64,000 nucleotides of DNA. Origin: Vampirovibrionales bacterium (GTDB taxonomy: Bacteria > Cyanobacteriota > Vampirovibrionia > Vampirovibrionales > Vampirovibrionaceae). The stretch spans positions 62,001 to 126,000 of the forward strand of contig JARXAD010000001.1 of assembly GCA_029866025.1 (NCBI GenBank), given 5' to 3'. Under the pieces are notes generated by a model. It was not told the origin of the DNA, made no database searches, and saw only the letters and a program-made list of their open reading frames with translations. Shown one piece after another: positions 54,589 to 62,857 of this stretch (positions are counted from its first letter, which is position 1; each line of letters begins with the position of its first letter). Made by a program: the position numbers and the translations under genes.

Positions 54589-55653
54589 ATGCGTTGCTTT
54601 TTACCGGCCCGGTGTTATACCGGTCTCCCCTCAGAGCTTGGCTCCAAACGCCGACTAAATGACTGGCTTTTCTCCCACTATGCATCTCTCCGGCCCATTA
54701 ACAGTTGGGTTAGCAAGGTTGCCATCGACGCCTTTCGGGGCAGTGGCTCGGTTTCCCTCCTGTTAAAAACATTTTTTCACGAACTGCATTCCAATGACAT
54801 AAGCCAAGTGTCGTGGTGGGTAGGGCAAGGACTCCTCGCCAATCAACACCAACACCTTCCCAAAGCGCTTCTGGAAACCCTTCTCTTGGCCCCAGACGTG
54901 GTGGGAGTGGCCCAAGCCGACTTGAGCCCGAGTGTCTTCTCCACCCGGCATGCCCAAGCCTTGGACCGTTGGTTAGCAGTCGCTCAAGCCACTCATGACC
55001 CTATTCACCAGGCCTTACTATATTGCCTCATCATTCGGTGTGCCAAAGCGTTTGTGGGCTTCCCCACCACACTAGGCACCTCCAACCGTCCCCTCGCCGA
55101 AGCCTTGGATGGTATTAGGGATTGGGCAGCTATTAATCCCAAACGCCTGCAGGATCAGTCAGTAGCTCGATTACTCCTACCCACGGGCACCATACTAATG
55201 CGTGAAGCCGAAAAGCTTAATCGGAGTGTAATACAAGGGGCGCCGGTCACCCTGTACCGGCAAGATGCCGTAACCTTCCTCCAAAGCACCCCAGCCGATG
55301 TCGTCTACCTCGACCCGCCGTATGCAGGAACCACCGCCTACGAGTCTTCCAATCGGGTACTTAACCGGCTATTGGGGGAAGACACCCAGCAAGGCAGTTC
55401 ACGGTTTTCGCAATCCACCGACTCCTTGAGGGAGCTGTTTAATGCGAGCCAGCACATCCCCGACTGGATTCTCTCGTATGGCAGCAAAGCCATCGATTTG
55501 GACTCTTTGGTGGCCTTGGTGCAGCAACACGCCGGTCACCGAAAGGTGGTGGGCTTTCAAAAGCAGTACACCCACTTAAGCCATGTGAGCCAAGACACCG
55601 ATCACCACGAACTGCTTATTATTGCTATCTCGGAGGATACCCCATGGAATTAA
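54589..55653 (+). CDS. D12-class DNA adenine methyltransferase
   Basis: This Dam-type phage methylase has motif I IDAFRGSGSVSLLLKTF near residue 45 and the catalytic motif IV VVYLDPPYAGTTAYE near residue 240, with the C-terminal YGSKAID and HELLIIA segment. The start at 54589 (MRCFLPARCY) follows AAAGGA; a TTG at 54568 is possible. It overlaps the ParB-like gene by 10 bp, as the head of a phage-type gene cluster. It may protect phage DNA from host restriction. Confidence 0.87.
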   Translation: MRCFLPARCYTGLPSELGSKRRLNDWLFSHYASLRPINSWVSKVAIDAFRGSGSVSLLLKTFFHELHSNDISQVSWWVGQGLLANQHQHLPKALLETLLLAPDVVGVAQADLSPSVFSTRHAQALDRWLAVAQATHDPIHQALLYCLIIRCAKAFVGFPTTLGTSNRPLAEALDGIRDWAAINPKRLQDQSVARLLLPTGTILMREAEKLNRSVIQGAPVTLYRQDAVTFLQSTPADVVYLDPPYAGTTAYESSNRVLNRLLGEDTQQGSSRFSQSTDSLRELFNASQHIPDWILSYGSKAIDLDSLVALVQQHAGHRKVVGFQKQYTHLSHVSQDTDHHELLIIAISEDTPWN

Positions 55654-56258
55654 CCCACCTCTCCCTTCGCCATCTCGACGACGAACCGCGTCGTCTCCAA
55701 CACATGAGTGCTGAGCAGCTGGACAAGCTGGTGGCCAACATTGCCCGCAATGACCACCAAGTGGCAGCCATTGTGGTGCGACCGCATCCCACCAACGCCA
55801 AGCGGTTCATCATCGTGGATGGCCACTCCCGTGTGGCCGCCTATAGAGCCTTGAAACAAAAGACCATTCCCGCCACCCTCTGGGCCTTATCCGAGGCACA
55901 GGTACCGTTGGTGTTGGCCACCATCAATGCGCTGCATGGGGAAGAAGATTACCGACAGCGCGCCTTATTGGTGCAAGAGCTGAGTGCTACCTTTTCATCG
56001 GAGGAGCTGGCCACCTATTTACCCGAATCCCGCCAAGCCATTGAGGACCTTCTATTGGTCTTACAGGAGCAGGACGACGACCTTCAAAAACGCATCAACG
56101 ATCAGATTGCCAAGGAAGCCGCCTCCCTGCCTGAAATCCTGAGCTTTGTGCTGACTAAAGAGAAAGCGGAGCGGGTGCGGCAAGCACTCCAAGAACGACA
56201 CACCGATCCCAATGAAGCCATCGTCCTGTTATGTGAGGAGAGTACCGCCCATGCTTAA
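55644..56258 (+). CDS. ParB-like nuclease-domain protein
   Basis: A ParB/Spo0J N-terminal-like domain occupies residues 1-100: MSAEQLDKLVANIARNDHQV and FIIVDGHSRVAAYRALK, with the G-H-x-R nucleotide-binding motif. The C-terminal half is helical and Gln-rich without the ParB centromere-binding HTH being obvious. It is commonly seen beside terminases in phages. It is nested between the D12 methylase (10-bp overlap) and the small terminase gene (8-bp overlap). Confidence 0.85.
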   Translation: MELTHLSLRHLDDEPRRLQHMSAEQLDKLVANIARNDHQVAAIVVRPHPTNAKRFIIVDGHSRVAAYRALKQKTIPATLWALSEAQVPLVLATINALHGEEDYRQRALLVQELSATFSSEELATYLPESRQAIEDLLLVLQEQDDDLQKRINDQIAKEAASLPEILSFVLTKEKAERVRQALQERHTDPNEAIVLLCEESTAHA

Positions 56259-56655
56259 AGCTAAAAAAGACAAACGCCACAAAGTCATTGCCCATATGTT
56301 GTTATTCCAGTATTCGCGCAGCGAGATTGCACATCACATCCAAACCAACCCCGAAACCCAATGCTCTAAGGCCACAGCGTATCGCGAGATTGCCTTTGTT
56401 GAAAAGGAACAGCAAACCGAGTTTGCTGATTTAACGCCCGCCCAGATAGGGGCAAAGATTTCAAACATGGTGGGGCATGCCTATCGAACCAGTTTAGAAG
56501 CCAAAGACGTAACGACTCAATTAAAAGCCATCCAAATCATGCTGGAAAACTTTAAAACCTTGGGTCAGTTTAAACAAGGGGGACGCCATGAGTCTGATAA
56601 CGCAGTGCTGGGATCTGCCATACAAGAGCTTCTTAAGGGGGCTGAAGAAAGCTAA
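56251..56655 (+). CDS. terminase small subunit-like protein
   Basis: This 134-residue protein has an N-terminal HTH (VIAHMLLFQYSRSEIAHHIQ, CSKATAYREIA) and an amphipathic C-terminus (QAIMLENFKTL-type helix). The ATG at 56251 has GAGGAGAG upstream. Position just before the large terminase and overlap with it (68 bp, different frame) make it the DNA-recognition subunit by context. Sequence alone does not prove this. Confidence 0.75.
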   Translation: MLKAKKDKRHKVIAHMLLFQYSRSEIAHHIQTNPETQCSKATAYREIAFVEKEQQTEFADLTPAQIGAKISNMVGHAYRTSLEAKDVTTQLKAIQIMLENFKTLGQFKQGGRHESDNAVLGSAIQELLKGAEES

Positions 56656-57235
56656 GTTAACCACCGAACAGCAGCGACAGCTCATACGGCATAGGTGTCG
56701 GCATGATCTCCAGTTTTTTGCCCGCTTTTTCTTTAACGACCACTGTTCTTTATCCTTTTCCCAGCTCCACACCGATTTCTTTGAACGGGAGAAGGACATT
56801 CAACGGCGTGGCGTGCGACAAGTCATTGCGGCTCCCCGAGGGCATGCCAAAACCACCTTTTATGCCTTGATTAAGGTCATCCACGCCATTGTGTATCAAT
56901 ACGAGGCGTATATTCTTATCATTGGTCTTGCTCAACCCGATGCCACCCGAAAGGTAGCCGATGTGTTGGAAGAGCTTCGTCACAATGAATTGCTTAAGGA
57001 AGTGTATGGCCAATTGGCCCCCAAACGTGGGGATTACACGGGGGTGGCTCGCTGGGGGACAAAGCAATTCATTACCCAGAATGGGGTTGTGGTCGAAGGT
57101 CGTTCTAAAGGTCAAAGCCTGCGTGGGTTAAAGCGTGGGGCTCACAGACCTACCTTGATCCTCTGCGACGACATTGAATCCTTGGAAGGCGTCCAAAACG
57201 AAGAGCAGCGGAAAAAACCTACGACTGGTTTATGA
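56588..57235 (+). CDS. terminase large subunit, N-terminal ATPase part (frameshifted)
   Basis: The ATPase domain of a phage DNA-packaging motor. Walker A is AAPRGHAKTTF near residue 82, followed by LIIGLAQPDATRKVADVLEE and Walker B LILCDDIESLEGVQNEEQ. AAGGGGG precedes the ATG. The frame ends 18 bases after a run of six A at 57212-57217. Reading the -1 frame from the A-run gives KKTYDWFMKDI and joins smoothly to the next frame, so this is one gene split by a frameshift. Confidence 0.85.
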   Translation: MSLITQCWDLPYKSFLRGLKKAKLTTEQQRQLIRHRCRHDLQFFARFFFNDHCSLSFSQLHTDFFEREKDIQRRGVRQVIAAPRGHAKTTFYALIKVIHAIVYQYEAYILIIGLAQPDATRKVADVLEELRHNELLKEVYGQLAPKRGDYTGVARWGTKQFITQNGVVVEGRSKGQSLRGLKRGAHRPTLILCDDIESLEGVQNEEQRKKPTTGL

Positions 57236-58224
57236 AAGACATCTTAAAACTGGGCTCGGCCGATGGCAAAACCAATGTAACGGTGATTGGTACCTGCCTT
57301 CATCCCCATGCCTTACTGCAAGACTTGCTCCAGCTGCCGGGGTGGGAGCATCATTTTTATCAGGCGGTGATTGAGTTTCCAAAGCGGACGGATCTATGGA
57401 AAACGTATCAAACCCTGTATTCGGATTTAACGGACCCCAATCGGGGGGCAACCGCTTTAAATTTCTATCATTCCAATCAAGCCCTCATGGACGCAGGGGC
57501 CAAGCTCTTGTGGCCAGAAGCGGACAGTCTTCCCAAGCTCTACGCCATGATGGTGGATGAAGGGGAAGCCAGCTTCCGTTCTGAAAAACAAAACGAGCCT
57601 TACGATCCCGATCGCCAATGGTTTGCCATGAAAGACGCCCACTATTTTGAGTTTGTGATGGAAGGTACCACCACCATTGGTCTCCGCAAGGCCAAGCAAA
57701 CCTACTTCTTGGATCGCGATTTTGAACGCGTGGTCGCCTTTCACGACCCCGCATTGGCTGAGAAAAGTGGCTCGGACTATGGGGCCATTGTGGTGGCGGC
57801 TTTGGATCGCTACGGCCATATTTACTGTTTGGATGCGTGGGTGGAGCGCCAGCCCATTGAACGGCAAATTCAGCAGGCTTTATGGATGCACCAGAAATGG
57901 GGGTTTAAGGATCTGTATCTCGAAACCAATAATTTTCAAAAGCTACTACAGACGCCTTACAAACTGGCTCGAGAACAAGCGGGCATTACGACCTTAAAAG
58001 TCCACAGTGTGGATCAGCACACCAACAAGCTACATCGTATTTCCACCATGCAACCCGATATGGTGAATGGGCACCTCCTCTTTCACCGTGGCTTATGCCC
58101 GAGGTTTTTGGAGCAACTGGAGCTTTTCCCTACCGCTAAGGATGATGGACCCGATGCACTCCACGGTGCCTGGTCTCAGTTACGAAAGCCCCGAGGGCAT
58201 ATCCAGATCACCCCGCCTCGATAA
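57232..58224 (+). CDS. terminase large subunit, C-terminal nuclease part (frameshifted)
   Basis: It continues the terminase: DILKLGSADGKTNVTVIGTC (end of the ATPase domain), then the RNase-H-like nuclease AFHDPALAEKSGSDYGAIVV with the first catalytic Asp, LYLETNNFQKLL (Glu) and KDDGPDALHGAW (Asp). All three acidic positions of the nuclease survive. The first ATG shown is internal to the protein; translation must come from the -1 frameshift in the A-run, unless the gene is now inactive. Confidence 0.85.
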   Translation: MKDILKLGSADGKTNVTVIGTCLHPHALLQDLLQLPGWEHHFYQAVIEFPKRTDLWKTYQTLYSDLTDPNRGATALNFYHSNQALMDAGAKLLWPEADSLPKLYAMMVDEGEASFRSEKQNEPYDPDRQWFAMKDAHYFEFVMEGTTTIGLRKAKQTYFLDRDFERVVAFHDPALAEKSGSDYGAIVVAALDRYGHIYCLDAWVERQPIERQIQQALWMHQKWGFKDLYLETNNFQKLLQTPYKLAREQAGITTLKVHSVDQHTNKLHRISTMQPDMVNGHLLFHRGLCPRFLEQLELFPTAKDDGPDALHGAWSQLRKPRGHIQITPPR

Positions 58225-58297
58225 AGAAAGCCTTTTAGCAGCCACTTATAACGTATTGGCATGGGTCTAAGCCTTTCCAGTAAAAAAGCTCTTGTTA

Positions 58298-59779
58298 CTA
58301 AGCAGCCTTTCGGTCTAGGTTCTTTAATATATCCTCATGGACACGAAACGTTAATTTCCGTTGAATGTCCCACAGCTTTTTCCGCCGTTGATACGTTTGG
58401 CTATTGAGCAACAGGCCTTCCATTTCAGCTTCAATATACGTGACCATTCTTTCCGCTTGCTCTCTAAAATGTTTGTATTGCTTATCTTTAAATTCAATGC
58501 CAAATCCCTTTTGATGATCATACAATAGAGTATAAACGGCCTGTTCCTGCTTTATCTTATTTCGAATCAGCTTTCCTGCTTCTAGATCCGGCAAAGGCAT
58601 CCGAAAGGCTTTAGCCACATTGATGGCATGCTCATAGTCTGGCATACAAGCCATACTGCTGCCTGTCGAACCAACGTGCATCGTGGTATAGGCTGCCTTT
58701 AAGAAACTGTTGTCATCCCATCCAAAAAGTCCGTACAATGCGGCTGTCTCGTCTGGGAGGTCATAGGGTTTGGGTTTATTCTCCACGAAATCCAATAGAT
58801 ACAAAGCTTTTTCAGTTTCGGCTTGGGTTTTTTCATCCCAGAAGGCAATATCGTGCTTTGCCGAATGGCCTTTTAAAAAGTCCATAAAACTTTCATAGCG
58901 CAACAAAGCATTCAGGTACTCCGTTTGTTTTGATGAAGGGGACGATGATAGTCCATAGGCTTCAACGCCGCCCTTAATACTAAAGGCTTCAAAAACAGCA
59001 CCGAACAATTGGTGCAAGTGGTCTGGATCGGCCACATTCAATTGAGGAGAAAGAGTCAGTGTTGGCTGCTGATTGTGGCCCGAAACAGAAACCACCTCAT
59101 CCTTGGATAAGGCTTTTCGACTAATAATGATACCTTGCTGCTGTAGGTCTTTTATTAACCCGTCAAGGTTATAGTTACTGGCTTTGCTTTGTAATTTTAG
59201 GAATAGCTGATTAGCGACCTTGGTAACCAGATGCTTTTGAATCGTGGCTAAGGCTGCAGTATTAGCATTTCGTAGCGTTGCATCAAAGGCTTGATCGTCT
59301 GCTAAGCGAATAGTTTTAAACGCAGCGAGGGTTTCTTTATCTTGAACTGTTTTTAAGTGGGTATCAAAATACTCTGCAAGGACCTTATCGCCCTTAAGGT
59401 ATGAATGTTCTTGAAGAAATGCCTTCAGGTCCGCAGCGGTATCAAATGATAACCCTTTTACTTTGGCTCTAAATTGCTCATTGAGCTTATCATTCAATAC
59501 AATCAACGAATGAATGCCTTTAAAACGGTTGGGCTCTGTGTTTTTTGGATCAAACTGTTGGATGAGGCCAAGGGCCTTTTGTTCAACTTCTGGCGTTAGC
59601 CAAATATCGAGGGGGCTTTCGGGGTTAAAGTTATCGTTCAATTTAAAGGTAGAGTGGCCACTTTCTTTATTCGACGAAAAGCAAACCTGGTCCACGCCCG
59701 CCGCCATGAGCTGATTAGAGGGGGGAGTCGGGCGAGAAAGGCTACTGAAGGGGAGTGATTGGGCTAGGTTAACTTGCAT
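58298..59779 (-). CDS. hypothetical protein, host-lineage style
   Basis: This 493-residue soluble, mostly helical protein has no family known to me. The N-terminal 40 residues are Ser/Pro-rich (SLPFSSLSRPTPPSNQ) with QVCFSSN. The middle has LQQQGIIISRKALSKDEVVS and the C-terminal end is highly basic with RRKKLWDIQRKL. The ATG at 59779 is chosen over an open frame reaching 59827 because the longer version adds a non-conserved Cys-rich stub. Composition resembles the first third of the window rather than its AT-rich neighbours. Confidence 0.65.
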   Translation of the reverse strand: MQVNLAQSLPFSSLSRPTPPSNQLMAAGVDQVCFSSNKESGHSTFKLNDNFNPESPLDIWLTPEVEQKALGLIQQFDPKNTEPNRFKGIHSLIVLNDKLNEQFRAKVKGLSFDTAADLKAFLQEHSYLKGDKVLAEYFDTHLKTVQDKETLAAFKTIRLADDQAFDATLRNANTAALATIQKHLVTKVANQLFLKLQSKASNYNLDGLIKDLQQQGIIISRKALSKDEVVSVSGHNQQPTLTLSPQLNVADPDHLHQLFGAVFEAFSIKGGVEAYGLSSSPSSKQTEYLNALLRYESFMDFLKGHSAKHDIAFWDEKTQAETEKALYLLDFVENKPKPYDLPDETAALYGLFGWDDNSFLKAAYTTMHVGSTGSSMACMPDYEHAINVAKAFRMPLPDLEAGKLIRNKIKQEQAVYTLLYDHQKGFGIEFKDKQYKHFREQAERMVTYIEAEMEGLLLNSQTYQRRKKLWDIQRKLTFRVHEDILKNLDRKAA

Positions 59780-59881
59780 AGGAGCACCACCGAAGGATCG
59801 TAAGCATAGTAGCTTAAAACACGTCAAGGCCTTCTCGTGCTACTTTATGCGGCCTTTTGTAAAGAAATGTATGCTCTTCGT

Positions 59882-59908
59882 AAAAAAAGCCCCGGTAGTC
59901 AGCCGGGG
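59882..59908 (-). terminator. Rho-independent terminator
   Basis: On the minus strand CCCCGG, loop, CCGGGG is followed by C and seven T. It lies about 40 bp past the stop of the gene at 59945-60583 and should end that transcript. Confidence 0.85.
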
Positions 59909-59944
59909 GTTAAGAAGGTTGGAGAGAAATAGGAGTGTGAATGT

Positions 59945-60583
59945 TTAATTGCCGCGTTTGTTAAAGGTCAGACCGGTTTGGCGATCTTTAAAGGTGAGGA
60001 AGACATCTGGCTGTTGGCCAAAGGGGACCAAAGCGTTAAAGGTGAAGGAATCGTCGCTGGCCAAGTCACCCAGGGGCACCTGATTGCTAAACTGGAGGGA
60101 TTCTTGGCGAGCTTTGCTGTTTCGGCTGGACTTCACCACCATGATGGGCACTCCAATGAGCAGCAAACCGCCGCCGCCCAGCAGTAGGGACAGGAAGGCT
60201 GGTGCGAGGCTTGATTCCACCATGGAATAAGCGGTGGTGCCGGGCTGGCCGTTGTTGATGTTGGCCGAGTGGATTTTGAGGGTGTTGGGGTAGTCGCTCG
60301 CCACCGTCACTCGGTAGCCCTGAAAACTTTTGTTGAGCTTGGAGGCCAACGGGATGGGGTTCATTTGAACATGGATGAGGTCACGAGCCGTGTCTTCGGT
60401 GAGTGGGGCAACGATGGGCGTCTGTGCCTCAACAGGGCTTGCATTGAGTAACGTAGGCACATTGGGTGAGATTTCGGCATTAGGGGTGGAGGGGGCAGCC
60501 AAGGCGCTGGCTTGAAGAGGGGCGAGCCCCACCAACATCGCCAATGCAACAGCTAGCCCTACGGAGGGTTTGGATTGAATCAT
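59945..60583 (-). CDS. secreted/membrane protein under a structured leader
   Basis: A signal peptide (VGLAVALAMLVGLAPLQASA) leads to a 75-residue Pro/Ala-rich stretch, a middle domain (LNKSFQGYRVTVASDYPNTL), one membrane helix (FLSLLLGGGGLLLIGVPIMV) with a basic stop-transfer KSSRNSKAR, and a beta-like tail. I know no family. GGGAG lies eight bases before the ATG at 60583. The frame extends to 60727, but it would run through a terminator and structured RNA, so the short start is preferred. Confidence 0.75.
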   Translation of the reverse strand: MIQSKPSVGLAVALAMLVGLAPLQASALAAPSTPNAEISPNVPTLLNASPVEAQTPIVAPLTEDTARDLIHVQMNPIPLASKLNKSFQGYRVTVASDYPNTLKIHSANINNGQPGTTAYSMVESSLAPAFLSLLLGGGGLLLIGVPIMVVKSSRNSKARQESLQFSNQVPLGDLASDDSFTFNALVPFGQQPDVFLTFKDRQTGLTFNKRGN

Positions 60584-60591
60584 GTGAAATA

Positions 60592-60770
60592 CTCCCGGCT
60601 TAACAAACAAAAAGCTCCCTGTAAGGGGAGCCGGGAGTTTGAAAACCGTATGAAGACGGCCGAGGCACTCTTTAGCCGAAGCCTGGACATACAATGCCCC
60701 CTCCCGGCAAAAGCCGGTTAAGGGCACCAGTTATGGTCGATGCGGACCACTTCATACGAGGTTTCAACGC
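60592..60770 (-). promoter_or_regulatory. structured leader RNA with terminator and SD-sequestering helix
   Basis: On the minus strand CGTATGAAG (60758-60750) pairs with CTTCATACG (60655-60647) to close a multibranch RNA. Inside are hairpins TGGTC/GACCA and CCGGC-TTTT-GCCGG. Behind it a terminator (GCTCCC/GGGAGC at 60631-60614 with TTTTTGTTT) lies before the gene. The anti-SD segment CTCCCGGC (60637-60630) can pair with GCCGGGAG holding the Shine-Dalgarno (60599-60592), or with an identical GCCGGGAG at 60708-60701. These choices are mutually exclusive, as in a riboswitch. No known class is recognised. Confidence 0.7.
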
Positions 60771-60892
60771 CCCGGCCACCTAATACAGTAGCCCTGTTAC
60801 GTTACCAGAGGATCCAAAGTTTATCCAGTCAATGAATCTTATAGAATCAGAAGTAGATATACTATCTTCTTTCAGAATGTTCAATAAATTAG

Positions 60893-61843
60893 TTAAAGAC
60901 ACTGGCTTAATAATTGTGAGGTCCCATAATTTAGAAAAGAATCATTTAAAGAGTTTCTTTTCTTTATTTCAAGAAGTGTTACTCTCATTAAGGCTACCGT
61001 TAATACACATGCCTTGGTGAATTTAAGTATCCTAGGGGTGTTATCCCCATCTAATTCTAATGGATCTTTTCTCCACAATGCTATACAAGCATTCATTTTA
61101 GCCCGAAACTTGCTTGAGCCTTCATGAGGGTACCAAACATTATCGGTCAATTGGTAATTTATTTGGTTTCTTATGTAGGAAAGCCAATTATACCCACTTT
61201 GACAATGGTCTGTTTTAAAAATCTCTAAAAGATTACCAAGCATTATAGAAGTATTTTGTGCCTCGACTGTAGAATTACTTTCATTCAAAAGAATATCTTT
61301 AGAAAGTTTTTCGACAGTGATACCAAACTCATTCCATGTACCTTCATGAGAATTCTTCTTTATTTTTTTAATAGAGAAAGTATTTTCGACAGGAAACAAT
61401 TCCAGACGATAAAGGCCTGCTTCTAGTTTGGTGTGATTTGAATCCACAAGAGATATAGCCTCATTTAATTTAAGAATATGAGAATTATCTAACTGGGATA
61501 TGGCATATCCTAAAATCCTTGATAGGGCATGGGTAGAGAAAAAGGCAGCATAATAAGCCCTTATAGAAGTCCATGCAGCAGATCGGGCAACATCCAGAGA
61601 AGAAGGGATTCCATGTATCGATTCTAAAGATGCCATCGAAAATTTATTGATATCATGAGCCTGAGCTCTCATCATTTCGTTAAAATGAGTACACAGAAAT
61701 ACAAATTCTTCGGGCGCCTTTTTTTCTAAAAAAATAAATTGGCCTTCTGTTAACCAACCTTTAAAAGGTGAGATAGCTTTACCAGATATTTCACTAATTC
61801 CGGTCAGCCAAAATGGCCTTAATACTTCAGAAGAGACAGACAC
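60893..61843 (-). CDS. hypothetical protein, HEPN-like, last gene of restriction operon
   Basis: This 316-residue helical protein of unknown family has the segment WLSYIRNQINYQLTDNVWYP near residue 222. It resembles the R-N/D-x-x-x-H/Y core of HEPN-type proteins but with Tyr in the His position. AAWTSIRAYYAAFFSTHALS near residue 88 matches the first HEPN helix style. The start is GTG with GAGAAG upstream, 9 bp after the DGQHR gene, so it belongs to the same operon. Confidence 0.6.
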   Translation of the reverse strand: MSVSSEVLRPFWLTGISEISGKAISPFKGWLTEGQFIFLEKKAPEEFVFLCTHFNEMMRAQAHDINKFSMASLESIHGIPSSLDVARSAAWTSIRAYYAAFFSTHALSRILGYAISQLDNSHILKLNEAISLVDSNHTKLEAGLYRLELFPVENTFSIKKIKKNSHEGTWNEFGITVEKLSKDILLNESNSTVEAQNTSIMLGNLLEIFKTDHCQSGYNWLSYIRNQINYQLTDNVWYPHEGSSKFRAKMNACIALWRKDPLELDGDNTPRILKFTKACVLTVALMRVTLLEIKKRNSLNDSFLNYGTSQLLSQCL

Positions 61844-61852
61844 GAAATCTTC

Positions 61853-62842
61853 TCACAAAGAAAAACTTTTTATTAGAGAATTTGATAACTGCTCATGAAT
61901 ATCCTTGTAAGACCGGCCAGGCTTTAAAAATTTAATTTTACTAACTTTGTTAAAAGCAGGTTCAAGTACCTCTCTAAAGTTTGTTTTGGTATATTCACCT
62001 TCGAAACGGTCTTTAACTCGAGATGCCACCTCGGGGAAAAAAGCCACTAAAGATCGGAAAATAATGGGATTTATAAGGCTTTCATCAGCTCCAATTTTTT
62101 TCAAAAGCATGTAAATAGAAGAAAAATAAGCATTAAAAATTTCATATAACTCTACAACATCCCTATTAGAAATAGAATCACTTATACTTTGAAATGCAGA
62201 ATTAAAAGTAGTTCTTGAAATTTTATTTTTCCCTTTCCCGTGGGGCGACAAAAGCCCGAACAAAGAACTATTGCTATTTGAATTGAAATTATTAAACAGT
62301 TCTCTTAATATGTTTTCACTATTTGTTTCTATCTCAGCCAAATATTTGATATCTAGTAAAAGTTCATTTGGTACAGGTTTCTGCTTGGTATTAATATCAA
62401 TAAATAATCGAGTTTCTTGGGTTCGAGTTAGCCCTTGATAAATAATTACAGGAACCTTAAGCTCACTTTCAGCTAAACGGTATCCCCATACCCTATGCTG
62501 CCCATCTAGGATAAGGAAGGCTTTAGGGTGTCTTTTAAATTTCAGAGCTCTCCCTCCGCGTTTTATTTCAAATTCAGCGTCTGACTGAGCAGATAATATT
62601 ACAGCATTTGGAATAGACCCAGAACCACTATCAATATATCTTGCAATGTCTTGAGCACGTTTTTTATCCAACAATCTTTGAAAACCCATTTCATTATCTT
62701 CATCTCGAGTTGAAACAAAGCATGTATCTGCTAATACATCTGAAAGCAATGTTAGGCTGTAAAACCTATAGGAGCCTTGGCGGATAAGGCTAAAGGTTAC
62801 ATCTATAGTTTCATGTTCAGGATGACGTGATGGGGCCGGCAT
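61853..62842 (-). CDS. DGQHR-domain protein (DndB-like)
   Basis: This 329-residue protein has the DGQHR domain: QRLLDKKRAQDIARYID near residue 55, FLILDGQHRVWGYRLAE near residue 108 and TRLFIDINTKQKPVPNELLL. The family includes DndB, the regulator of DNA phosphorothioation, and other ParB-like proteins in modification and defence loci. The start chosen is the ATG at 62842, with AAGGTGG five bases upstream, rather than the GTG at 62851. It is separated from the endonuclease gene by 15 bp. Confidence 0.83.
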   Translation of the reverse strand: MPAPSRHPEHETIDVTFSLIRQGSYRFYSLTLLSDVLADTCFVSTRDEDNEMGFQRLLDKKRAQDIARYIDSGSGSIPNAVILSAQSDAEFEIKRGGRALKFKRHPKAFLILDGQHRVWGYRLAESELKVPVIIYQGLTRTQETRLFIDINTKQKPVPNELLLDIKYLAEIETNSENILRELFNNFNSNSNSSLFGLLSPHGKGKNKISRTTFNSAFQSISDSISNRDVVELYEIFNAYFSSIYMLLKKIGADESLINPIIFRSLVAFFPEVASRVKDRFEGEYTKTNFREVLEPAFNKVSKIKFLKPGRSYKDIHEQLSNSLIKSFSL

Positions 62843-62857
62843 ACTAACCACCTTATT

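Noticed and set aside
60584-60727. Longer N-terminus for the secreted protein
   Set aside because: It would pass through a perfect terminator and the structured leader, and it lacks a ribosome site; the ATG at 60583 has both signal peptide and Shine-Dalgarno.
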